Shown here in pieces: positions 6,001 through 13,147 of a DNA stretch of 20,277 bases. Location of the stretch: contig CAJUFM010000060.1 in the NCBI GenBank assembly GCA_910585745.1, positions 1 through 20,277 of the forward strand, written 5' to 3'. The notes under the pieces were generated by a model that searched no databases, was not told the DNA's origin, and worked only from the letters and a program-made list of their open reading frames with translations. The translations under genes were made by a program, and so were the position numbers. The DNA comes from an uncultured Eubacterium sp. GTDB taxonomy: Bacteria; Bacillota; Clostridia; Lachnospirales; Lachnospiraceae. Position 1 is the stretch's first letter; the number at the start of each line of letters is the position of its first letter.

Positions 6001-7233
6001 ATGAAAGTATATGACGAATTGGAAGCCCGTGGGCTGATCGCACAGGTGACCGATGAAAATGAGATCAAGGAGCTGGTGAATAACGGTAAGGCTGTATTTT
6101 ACATTGGATTTGATCCAACAGCAGACAGCCTTCACGTGGGACATTTTATGGCTCTTTGCCTGATGAAAAGACTGCAGATGGCTGGAAATAAACCCATCGT
6201 TTTGATCGGAGGGGGAACAGCCATGGTGGGGGATCCCTCTGGCAGGACAGATATGCGCCAGATGATGACAGAGGAGACCATTCAGCATAATGTGGAGTGT
6301 TTTAAAAAACAGATGAGCCGGTTTATCGACTTCTCGGAAGGCAAAGCCATTGTTGTAAACAATGCGGACTGGCTGATGGATCTAAATTATATGGAAGTTC
6401 TCAGGGATATCGGACCGCATTTTTCTGTAAACCGCATGCTTGCTGCGGAGTGTTATAAACAGCGCATGGAGAAGGGACTTACTTTTCTGGAGTTCAATTA
6501 CATGATCATGCAGAGTTATGACTTTTATGCCCTGTTTCAGAAATATGGCTGCAATATGCAGTTTGGCGGGGACGACCAGTGGAGCAATATGCTGGGCGGC
6601 ACCGAACTGATCCGCCGTAAGCTGGGTAAGGACGCCTATGCCATGACCATTAATCTTCTTCTGAACTCCGAGGGAAAGAAGATGGGAAAGACGCAGTCCG
6701 GAGCGGTCTGGCTGGATCCTGAAAAGACCAGTCCCTTTGATTTCTACCAGTACTGGCGGAATGTCAGTGATTCGGATGTGTTAAAATGCCTGCGTATGCT
6801 TACCTTCTTACCATTGGATCAGATCGACGAGATGGATCAGTGGGAAGGAAGCCAGCTGAATCAGGCGAAAGAAATTCTTGCATTTGAGCTGACTAAGCTT
6901 GTGCATGGTGATGAAGAGGCGGTGAAGGCACAGGAAGGTGCCAGGGCCTTGTTTGCCAGTGGAAGTGCGGCACAGATGCCGGAGGTAGAGCTGACAGAGG
7001 CTGACTTTGAAGAGGGAAGCATCGGAATTCTCAATCTTCTTGTAAAGGCAGGGCTGGCGCCCTCTAACGGGGAAGCGCGGAGAAATGTTCAGCAGGGTGG
7101 CGTGTCTATCGATGGCGAGAAAGTAGAAGATGCCAGGATGCAGGTGGCAAGAGAAAGCATCGGTTCGGAAGGTATCGTGCTGAAACGTGGCAAGAAAAAG
7201 TTTATGCGGATCATCGTGAAAGACTTGACATAA
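6001..7233 (+). CDS. tyrS: Tyrosyl-tRNA synthetase
   Basis: A 410-residue class I synthetase that charges tRNA-Tyr with tyrosine in the cytoplasm. The HIGH signature appears as HVGH (45-48) and the KMSKS loop as KMGKT (227-231). The tyrosine-binding region includes FNYMIMQSYDF and GGDDQWSNMLGG. An S4 RNA-binding domain closes the protein (about 345-405). The length is normal. The ATG at 6001 follows GGAGG (5989-5993) by 7 nt. The in-frame start at 5950 overlaps the previous gene and is unsupported. Only 43 nt separate it from the isomerase gene, with a small CGCACA/TGTGCG hairpin. There is no room for a T-box leader, which many Firmicute tyrS genes have. Confidence 0.97.
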   Translation: MKVYDELEARGLIAQVTDENEIKELVNNGKAVFYIGFDPTADSLHVGHFMALCLMKRLQMAGNKPIVLIGGGTAMVGDPSGRTDMRQMMTEETIQHNVECFKKQMSRFIDFSEGKAIVVNNADWLMDLNYMEVLRDIGPHFSVNRMLAAECYKQRMEKGLTFLEFNYMIMQSYDFYALFQKYGCNMQFGGDDQWSNMLGGTELIRRKLGKDAYAMTINLLLNSEGKKMGKTQSGAVWLDPEKTSPFDFYQYWRNVSDSDVLKCLRMLTFLPLDQIDEMDQWEGSQLNQAKEILAFELTKLVHGDEEAVKAQEGARALFASGSAAQMPEVELTEADFEEGSIGILNLLVKAGLAPSNGEARRNVQQGGVSIDGEKVEDARMQVARESIGSEGIVLKRGKKKFMRIIVKDLT

Positions 7234-7280
7234 TATGACTATTGTGTTAGTCTGTATATATCCAGAACTATTATTCTGGA
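7225..7280 (+). promoter_or_regulatory. Promoter and 5' hairpin of the BspA-like gene, matching that of the first LRR gene
   Basis: TTGACA (7225-7230) overlaps the end of tyrS. It is followed at 17 bp by TAGTCT (7248-7253). Palindrome GACTATTGTGTTAGTC (7237-7252) fills the spacer. It starts 12 bp after the first base of the -35, exactly as at 263-291, and differs from that copy at two positions. A perfect 7-bp hairpin (7261-7267 with 7274-7280) lies at the expected mRNA 5' end, again parallel to the first LRR gene. Confidence 0.7.
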
Positions 7281-7305
7281 AATAAAATCACGAAGGAGGA
7301 AGTAT

Positions 7306-9600
7306 ATGAGACAAAAGTATTTGTTACAAATACTTTTTTGGTTATTCGTGGCAGGTGTAATGAGCCAGAATGGGACGGCCCAGGCGGCGAATGTTTACCG
7401 GGTCAACAGATACGGTGAGCTTACCTATTATTCAGGGAGTCCATCTGTCACCATCCGCAGCGATACCTCCGCAATATACGATCATGCCTTTGATGGTGTC
7501 CGCACCACCAGATTTTCAGTTTCATCTGGAAATCCTTATTTCAAGTCAATCGGAGGCGTGTTGTATAGTAAGGATGGAACGTTGCTGCTCAGATGCCCAA
7601 CGGAGAAAACTGGATCTGTTACCATTCCATCAACGGTAAAGAAGATATCCGCAGGAGCTTTTAAGGATTGTTCCAAACTCTCCAGGGTGTTCATTCCGGA
7701 TTCGGTAAATGTGATCGGCGAAGGATGTTTTGAAAATTGTTCTGCTTTACATAGCGCAAGAATTTCCGGGCGGCTCGAAAAGATTCCGGATGACTGTTTT
7801 GAGGGATGCAGCAGTATGACAAGTATTGTCATTCCCGCCTCGGTTCATGAGATAGGGGACAGCGCATTTAACCGGTGTCAGAGCCTGAAGAATGTTTCCC
7901 TTCCGGATTCAGTGAAAAGTTGTGGCAGCAGGGTATTTGCAGAATGTGTTGAACTGACCACAGTAAGGGTATCAAAAAATATGGATACCATTGGAAGCCG
8001 CAGTTTTCAGAATTGTACCAGTCTTAAAACTGTGAGCAATACAGGCGGCATCGAGGATATTGGCAATCGTGCATTTTATAATTGTGTAAATCTTCAGACC
8101 ATGAATTTTTCGGATAAGCTTGACCGGATAGGATGGCAGGCATTCCGGAACTGTGTGGCTCTGGGGACTGTGCTGATACCAAGAAAGACAGAGCGTATTG
8201 ATAAAGATGCTTTCATGGGCGCAGCAAGCCGGTTTATCGTGGATGGATCAAATCCAAACTATGCCAGCACGAATGGTATGCTGATGTCGGAATCCAAAGA
8301 GACATTGATACAGGCGCCGGTGATGGAAAAAGGAAGCCTGAAGATACCTAATGGTACAAAACGTATTTCGCCTAATGCACTGGTGAATGGACAGTATAGC
8401 AGTATTTCCCTGCCAGAGGGGATCACGGAGATCTACAAGAGGCAGTTTAAGAATTGTGATAAGCTTAAGACAATATATCTGCCAGCCAGTCTGATGAATA
8501 TCAGGGGATCTGGTTATGATTCATATGATCTGGGTTTGAACAGTCTTGAGAAGATCGCAGTACCTAAGAGTAATACTGTATATCAGAGTGTAGATGGGGC
8601 GGTTTATACAGCAGATGGAAAAGCAATGGTATTTTATCCTTATGGAAGAAAAGGAAGTCTGCGTCTGCCAGATACCTGTAAGAAGATTGGCGGTCAGATG
8701 CGGGAAAATAAACTGAGCTCCATCAGTGTTTCTTCTAAGAATAAGTATTTTACATCGGTTCATGGAGTGCTGTATGACTTAAGGGGAAAGAAGATAAAGT
8801 GTTTCCCGATGAACAAGAAAACATATAAAATACCGAAAACCTTGAAGAGTATTGATTATCTCAATCGGGTTAAGGAAGATATGAAATGTAAGGCGATTCA
8901 GGTAGCTTCTGGCAATAAGACGTTTTATTCCAAGGGGGGCGTAGTCTTTGAAAAGGGATCTCACACACTGGCTTTTTATCCAACGAAAAAGAAAGGAAGC
9001 TACAAAGTACCTGTTTCTACGCGATATATTGATTCCCGTGCATTTAAGGAAGCTCATTATCTCACGGCTCTTACGATCACGAAAAATGTAAGTCGAAGCG
9101 GGGGAACGACGTATTATTTTGACAGATGCCGTAACCTCAAAAAAATTGATGTGAAACAGGGAGAGCTGAACTACATCAGCATGAGTTTTTCGGGCTGTAA
9201 AAAACTGAAAAACATTTCTTTTCCATCCAACATCATGACGACGGATCTATGGGGACTTCCAGAGGGAGTGACCATTCGCGGATGGCAGAACACCCAGGCG
9301 AAGGAGTCTGCAGAGAGAGCTAAAGGAAAATTTGTGAGTCTTGGTACGATTCCGCCAGTGATCACCGGGGGAAGAGTGAAAAAGATCATCGACAAATACC
9401 AGCTCAGATGGAATCCCAGCAGAGGGGTGAGCGGATACCAGGTTTACACGGTATCTAATACCATCGCAGATCTGAAGGGCTCTGGAAATACTACCTGTTT
9501 TATTAAGGATATATATGAGTACGATACCATTTATATCCGGGCATACAGGATCGTGAATGGTAAGAAGGTCTATGGAAAGGCGAAAGCAGTTACCATTTGA
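7306..9600 (+). CDS. BspA-like leucine-rich-repeat (LRR_5) surface protein
   Basis: A 764-residue exported protein. Residues 1-28 form a signal peptide ending in QAA. Residues about 75-300 contain tandem BspA/LRR_5 repeats of about 23 residues, with motifs such as FKDCSKLSRVFIPDSVNVIG and FNRCQSLKNVSLPDSVKSCG. More divergent repeats continue to about 660, interspersed with GVLYSKDGTLLLRCP-like segments. The last 85 residues or so (from PPVITGGRVKKI) look like a fibronectin type III-like domain. No LPXTG, SLH or other anchor is visible. Such proteins usually bind host or partner-cell surfaces; the specific ligand is unknown. AGGAGGA before the ATG gives the start. It shares a promoter design with the gene at 331 and is ended by a strong bidirectional hairpin. 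Confidence 0.92.
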   Translation: MRQKYLLQILFWLFVAGVMSQNGTAQAANVYRVNRYGELTYYSGSPSVTIRSDTSAIYDHAFDGVRTTRFSVSSGNPYFKSIGGVLYSKDGTLLLRCPTEKTGSVTIPSTVKKISAGAFKDCSKLSRVFIPDSVNVIGEGCFENCSALHSARISGRLEKIPDDCFEGCSSMTSIVIPASVHEIGDSAFNRCQSLKNVSLPDSVKSCGSRVFAECVELTTVRVSKNMDTIGSRSFQNCTSLKTVSNTGGIEDIGNRAFYNCVNLQTMNFSDKLDRIGWQAFRNCVALGTVLIPRKTERIDKDAFMGAASRFIVDGSNPNYASTNGMLMSESKETLIQAPVMEKGSLKIPNGTKRISPNALVNGQYSSISLPEGITEIYKRQFKNCDKLKTIYLPASLMNIRGSGYDSYDLGLNSLEKIAVPKSNTVYQSVDGAVYTADGKAMVFYPYGRKGSLRLPDTCKKIGGQMRENKLSSISVSSKNKYFTSVHGVLYDLRGKKIKCFPMNKKTYKIPKTLKSIDYLNRVKEDMKCKAIQVASGNKTFYSKGGVVFEKGSHTLAFYPTKKKGSYKVPVSTRYIDSRAFKEAHYLTALTITKNVSRSGGTTYYFDRCRNLKKIDVKQGELNYISMSFSGCKKLKNISFPSNIMTTDLWGLPEGVTIRGWQNTQAKESAERAKGKFVSLGTIPPVITGGRVKKIIDKYQLRWNPSRGVSGYQVYTVSNTIADLKGSGNTTCFIKDIYEYDTIYIRAYRIVNGKKVYGKAKAVTI

Positions 9601-9618
9601 TGATCTGAAACCATAATA

Positions 9619-9672
9619 CAACAAAAGACCAGGGAATGTTTCACATAGTGAACATTGTCTGGTCTTTTGTTG
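9619..9672. terminator. Bidirectional intrinsic terminator
   Basis: A perfect 14-bp outer stem (9619-9632 with 9659-9672) extends inward through a GAATGTT/AACATT-like inner stem. AAAAG and CTTTT in the arms give each strand a T run. It sits between the convergent BspA-like gene and the small minus-strand gene. Confidence 0.9.
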
Positions 9673-9678
9673 CATGGA

Positions 9679-9882
9679 TCAATTTCCTCCAGGGCCATCC
9701 CTGCGCTCCCGCTGGTCATCCTGAACTACATATTTTGTAGTAGAGGAATCCTGATCTGAATTGTCGTCTGCCCCGGACTCAGGGACAGGGTGTTTTTTGG
9801 TTCTGTGGCAGTTGGTTACGCTGTCTTTGATGGGATCATTGATCCGGTCGTTGATCTGTTCTGCAGTTTCGTTATCTGACAT
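9679..9882 (-). CDS. Small acidic hydrophilic protein, unknown function
   Basis: A possible 67-residue protein. It is highly charged, with no membrane segment or recognisable domain and a single cysteine. The start is placed at the ATG ending at 9882 because AAGGAG lies about 9 nt upstream on the minus strand. A longer in-frame ATG at 9900 would overlap that site. The composition (Asp, Asn, Ser, Lys and Arg, with a Gly-rich end) suggests an intrinsically disordered polypeptide. It is convergent with the BspA-like gene, shares its terminator, and is divergent from the FAD/Rieske gene 101 bp away. The good ribosome-binding site and placement favour a real gene, but I recognise no family. Confidence 0.55.
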   Translation of the reverse strand: MSDNETAEQINDRINDPIKDSVTNCHRTKKHPVPESGADDNSDQDSSTTKYVVQDDQRERRDGPGGN

Positions 9883-9983
9883 ATGGTCTGCTCCTTCCAT
9901 TCAGCTTGTTTCCAGAATAGTATTTCCCAGTATTGTCCAAAATAATCATAAAAAGCAGAAATCTGATTGGAAGTGAAGGTTTT

Positions 9984-11360
9984 ATGGGACAGTTTGAGAA
10001 TATTAAATCTGAATCTCTTTGGTGCAGAAAGGTGGATATTCCTTCAAGGCTACCCCTTGAAGGCGATATTGAGACAGAGACAGCTGTGATCGGGGCAGGG
10101 ATAGCAGGTCTGCTTACAGCATATTTACTCAATAAACAGGGCAGAAAAGTGATCGTTCTGGAAGCTGACCGGATTGCAGGGGGACAGACTAAAAATACGA
10201 CAGCGAAGATCACAAGCCAGCACGGTATGATCTATTCTTCCCTTATGAAAAAAATTGGGAAAGATAGAGCAAAGCTATATGCCATGGCAAACCAGGAAGC
10301 GGTCAGGCTTTATGAAAAATTGATCATAGAACAGGAGATTGAATGTGGCTTCAGGAAAATTTCGTCCCTGCTCTATTCCTGCCGGGAAGCAGATCCTTTG
10401 AAAAGGGAGGCAGAGGTGTCGGAAGCTCTCGGATTGAAAGCTTCCTTTACGGAAAGAACAGAGCTTTCCTTCCGGGTGGAGGGAGCTGTCTGTTTTGAAG
10501 ATCAGGCTCAGTTTGAGCCGCTGGCATTTGTAAAGCATATTTCACAGGAATTGGAGATATATGAAAGTACCAGGGCGCTGTCGGTCAGAGGGAATGTCAT
10601 TGAAACAGATCTTGGAAATGTGACAGCGGATCATATTGTATTTGCCACGCATTATCCATTTATCAATGTGCCAGGTTTTTATTTTTTAAGACAGCATCAG
10701 GAACGGAGTTATGTCCTGGCGCTTTCGGGAGCAGAACAATATGAGAATATGTATTATGGAATGGATGCAGGGGCCCTTTCTTTTCGTAATGCCGGGGAAT
10801 ACCTCCTTTTGGGCGGCGGCGGACACCGTACGGGAGATAAAAAGTGCGGGGGTGTTTATAAAACACTTGCCGGAGAGGCAGCAAAGCTTTTTCCGGACTG
10901 TCAGATCGAGGCAGGATGGTCTGCTCAGGATTGTGTAACCCATGACCGGATTCCCTTTATAGGAAGGTTTTCCCTCTATCATCCAAACTGGTATGTAGCG
11001 ACAGGGTTCAAAAAATGGGGAATGACCACTTCCATGGTGGCTGCCAGGCTTATTGCGGATCAGATCTGTGAGGTGGAAAATCCCTATGAGATGTTGTTCC
11101 GGCCAGCCCGGTTTCTGTTGCGGGCTTCTGCCAAAGATCTGCTGAAAGATATTGGGATCAGTACCGCAGGATTGATCCGGGGCAGTTTCCAGAAAAACAG
11201 GCGGTGTACACATATGGGCTGCGGATGCCGCTGGAATCCGAACGAACAGAGCTGGGATTGTCCATGCCATGGTTCACGGTTTAAAGCAGATGGCAGTTTG
11301 ATCGATAATCCGGCACAGCTCAGCAAAAAAACAGGTTTTCACCAGGGTGTGTCCCGGTGA
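9984..11360 (+). CDS. FAD-dependent oxidoreductase fused to a C-terminal Rieske [2Fe-2S] domain
   Basis: A 458-residue flavoprotein of the DAO/glycine-oxidase-like superfamily with an iron-sulfur tail, an architecture also seen in Bacillus YhfW-type proteins. The dinucleotide-binding motif GAGIAG (37-42) and E60 at the end of the second strand mark the FAD site. The DAO fold runs to about 380. The Rieske motif is complete: C408-x-H410, 15 residues, then C426-x-x-H429, with C413 and C428 placed for the usual disulfide. The substrate is unknown. No signal peptide is present, so it is cytoplasmic. ATG 9984 is preferred over TTG 9933 because homologues typically start near SLW and GAAGG lies just upstream, though the spacing is short. 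It converges on cotJC across a shared terminator. Confidence 0.9.
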   Translation: MGQFENIKSESLWCRKVDIPSRLPLEGDIETETAVIGAGIAGLLTAYLLNKQGRKVIVLEADRIAGGQTKNTTAKITSQHGMIYSSLMKKIGKDRAKLYAMANQEAVRLYEKLIIEQEIECGFRKISSLLYSCREADPLKREAEVSEALGLKASFTERTELSFRVEGAVCFEDQAQFEPLAFVKHISQELEIYESTRALSVRGNVIETDLGNVTADHIVFATHYPFINVPGFYFLRQHQERSYVLALSGAEQYENMYYGMDAGALSFRNAGEYLLLGGGGHRTGDKKCGGVYKTLAGEAAKLFPDCQIEAGWSAQDCVTHDRIPFIGRFSLYHPNWYVATGFKKWGMTTSMVAARLIADQICEVENPYEMLFRPARFLLRASAKDLLKDIGISTAGLIRGSFQKNRRCTHMGCGCRWNPNEQSWDCPCHGSRFKADGSLIDNPAQLSKKTGFHQGVSR

Positions 11361-11375
11361 AATTTATACCAAACC

Positions 11376-11412
11376 AAAAGCCAGAACCGGGGGATCTCCG
11401 GCGCTGGCTTTT
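11376..11412. terminator. Bidirectional terminator between the FAD/Rieske gene and cotJC
   Basis: AAAAGCCAG (11376-11384) pairs perfectly with CTGGCTTTT (11404-11412), and an inner CCGG pairing adds stability. The A and T runs serve both strands. It separates convergent genes. Confidence 0.85.
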
Positions 11413-11440
11413 GAAAAATATAATAAGATATAGAATACAG

Positions 11441-12058
11441 TTATTTTTTGCAATCGAACATTTTCTTGTCAAATTCTGCATTGAAATAATAAAAATTATT
11501 TGCATCCAGTTTGGATTTTGTCATTTCCAGGGCTTCTCCAAAACGCTGAAAATGAACGACTTCTCTGGCGCGCAGGAATTTTAACGGAGCCCGCACATCT
11601 GGATCATCGATGACCCGCAGAAGATTTTCATAGACAGTACGTGCTTTCTGCTCTGCGGCAAGGTCTTCATATAGATCTGCGAAGGCATCACCTTTGGATT
11701 GGAATTCCAGGGAAGTAAATGGAACGCCGGCTGCTGCCTGGGGCCACAGCCCTGTGGTATGATCAATATAATAAGCATCAAATCCGGCAGTTTTTGCCTG
11801 TTCTGGAGTCAGATCCTTTGTCAGCTGGTAGACAATGGAACAAATGATCTCCATATGGTTGATTTCCTCTGTTCCGATATCCGTCAGCAGGCCTCCTACT
11901 TTTTTGACTGGCATAGAATAACGCTGTGCCAGATATCGCATGGAAGCGGAGAGCTCGCCGTCAGGACCTCCATACTGGCTGATAATGAGCTGGGCAGTTT
12001 TCGGGCAGGTCTTTTTGATCTTGACCGGATACTGTAAACGTTTTTCATAACTCCACAT
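11441..12058 (-). CDS. cotJC: Manganese-catalase-family spore coat protein CotJC
   Basis: A 205-residue member of the Mn-catalase family, in the short CotJC form associated with the inner spore coat. It begins MWSYEKRLQYPV, as CotJC proteins do. Candidate di-manganese ligands lie in LTDIGTEEINHME, the AAEQKAR segment and REVVHFQRFGEA. This ferritin-like four-helix arrangement suggests, but does not prove, catalase activity. The ATG at 12058 directly abuts the stop of the upstream cotJ gene with no gap. Its Shine-Dalgarno (GGAAGGGGGG) lies inside the end of that gene, so translation is probably coupled. Spore-specific expression is expected from the family, but I could not identify a SigE-type promoter. 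Confidence 0.93.
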   Translation of the reverse strand: MWSYEKRLQYPVKIKKTCPKTAQLIISQYGGPDGELSASMRYLAQRYSMPVKKVGGLLTDIGTEEINHMEIICSIVYQLTKDLTPEQAKTAGFDAYYIDHTTGLWPQAAAGVPFTSLEFQSKGDAFADLYEDLAAEQKARTVYENLLRVIDDPDVRAPLKFLRAREVVHFQRFGEALEMTKSKLDANNFYYFNAEFDKKMFDCKK

Positions 12059-12520
12059 TTAGATCAGCCCCCCTTCCCATGGTGCAGGACCTTCGCCCCA
12101 GCCGTACTCTGAGGTTTCGGGATCACCTGTGATCATAGAGATCTGTGTCAGGGGATTATATTTTTCAGCATATTCCGCCAGAAGATCCAGACGGCGCTGA
12201 AGCAGTTCTTTGAAAAGGGAAAGACCATTCTGGCATGTGGGATGGGTATCCAGATAGAGGGTCAGGTCATTGATGGCAAAACTTACGGTGTTTATTTCAT
12301 TCATCAGACATTCCCGTTCTGAGGCTTTGTCCAGAGCGGAGCCAGATTTCAGGGAACTTTTGATATCTTCTGCCTTGAAAAATTCAAGATTCAGACTTGG
12401 AAAGACAGTACCTTCCCTGAGGGCGGTTTCCAGGTCATAAGGTTCACACCATTCCTGTATGGGAACAGATGCCATCGCTAATGTTTCCGGACAGGAACAG
12501 CAGGTGCTGGGATTACTCAT
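12059..12520 (-). CDS. CotJA-CotJB fusion spore coat protein
   Basis: A 153-residue protein joining two spore-coat components usually encoded by separate neighbouring genes. Residues 14-49 match CotJA (SVPIQEWCEPYDLETALREG then TVFPSLNLEFF). Residues 68-150 match CotJB (RECLMNEINTVSFAINDLTL, LDTHPT, EKYNPLT and the Trp-rich end GWGEGPAPWEG). A linker of about 18 residues joins them. A Cys-rich N-terminus (CCSC) precedes the CotJA part. ATG at 12520 is chosen because AAGGAG lies 9 nt upstream. The in-frame ATG 9 nt earlier touches that site. Stop TAA is immediately followed by the cotJC ATG. The three Cot modules are therefore made from one two-gene transcript. Confidence 0.88.
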   Translation of the reverse strand: MSNPSTCCSCPETLAMASVPIQEWCEPYDLETALREGTVFPSLNLEFFKAEDIKSSLKSGSALDKASERECLMNEINTVSFAINDLTLYLDTHPTCQNGLSLFKELLQRRLDLLAEYAEKYNPLTQISMITGDPETSEYGWGEGPAPWEGGLI

Positions 12521-12647
12521 TTGTATCATCTCCTTCTTTTGTATTTTGGCCCGACAGTGCAAATTTTATCGAACAGTATTATTTTTTGTAAAAATGGGAG
12601 ATAATATTCGGACAGTTATTTCCATGGCAGATATTGATCCAGAGAGG

Positions 12648-12693
12648 TTGACATTGTAGTCCTTATGTGATAAAATGGTCTACAACATAGTCC
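12648..12693 (+). promoter_or_regulatory. Promoter with BlaI-type operator half-sites for the repressor operon
   Basis: TTGACA (12648-12653), a 17-bp spacer and TAAAAT (12671-12676) form a strong housekeeping promoter. TGTAGTC (12655-12661) lies in the spacer, and CTACA...TAGTC (12680-12692) follows the -10. These match the TACA/TGTA half-sites used by BlaI/MecI/CopY-family repressors, so the downstream repressor probably represses its own operon. Confidence 0.7.
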
Positions 12694-12718
12694 GTTTTGT
12701 CCAGAGGAGGTTCAATTG

Positions 12719-13102
12719 ATGGAAAAAAATGTTTCAAACAGTGAATGGTATATTTTGGAATGTTTATGGGAAAGCTCCCCCAAAACATTGATGCAGATCG
12801 TGGAAGAATGCAGGGAGAAGGCTGGCTGGGCAAAGAGTACCACGGCTACGATGGTAAAAAGAATGGGAGAAAAGGGGCTGATCCGCTATGAGGAGGGCGG
12901 AAAGGCCAAATTATTTTATCCCTTGGTGAAACGGGAACATGTGGCGGTGCGGCAGACGAGAGAGTTTCTGCAGCGGATCTACCATGGCAGTGTGGGCATT
13001 ATGATGAATACGCTGGCAAAACAGGATGGTTTGACGGATAAAGATTTTCGGGAACTGGAGGAGTTTCTAGAACAGTGCCGTAAGGAAGATCGCAACAATT
13101 AA
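12719..13102 (+). CDS. BlaI/MecI-family transcriptional repressor
   Basis: A 127-residue winged-helix repressor. The N-terminal DNA-binding domain (about 1-75) contains SNSEWYILECLWESSPKTLM and GWAKSTTATMVKRMGEKGLI (recognition helix), with a basic wing. The C-terminal helices mediate dimerisation and contain the region that M56 sensor proteases act on to relieve repression. ATG 12719 follows AGAGGAGG (12703-12710). A TTG three bases earlier is less likely. It is first in an operon with an M56 protease 45 nt downstream. In the classical systems the inducer is a beta-lactam. Here no beta-lactamase or PBP2a gene is present in the window, so the signal and targets are unknown. Confidence 0.93.
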   Translation: MEKNVSNSEWYILECLWESSPKTLMQIVEECREKAGWAKSTTATMVKRMGEKGLIRYEEGGKAKLFYPLVKREHVAVRQTREFLQRIYHGSVGIMMNTLAKQDGLTDKDFRELEEFLEQCRKEDRNN

Positions 13103-13147
13103 CACCTTTGTCTGGCGGTTTTGCGGGTTGAATAGGAGGGAATACAT

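Noticed and set aside
12521..12640. SigE/SigK sporulation promoter for the cotJ genes
   Set aside because: Expected from function, but no convincing SigE or SigK -10/-35 pair could be placed. A TTTACA/TAAAAT pair on the minus strand with 18-bp spacing is only a weak housekeeping match.
12459..12659. Plus-strand open frame opposite the CotJ fusion start
   Set aside because: It is antisense to a well-supported gene, runs through its ribosome-binding site and has no ribosome-binding site of its own.
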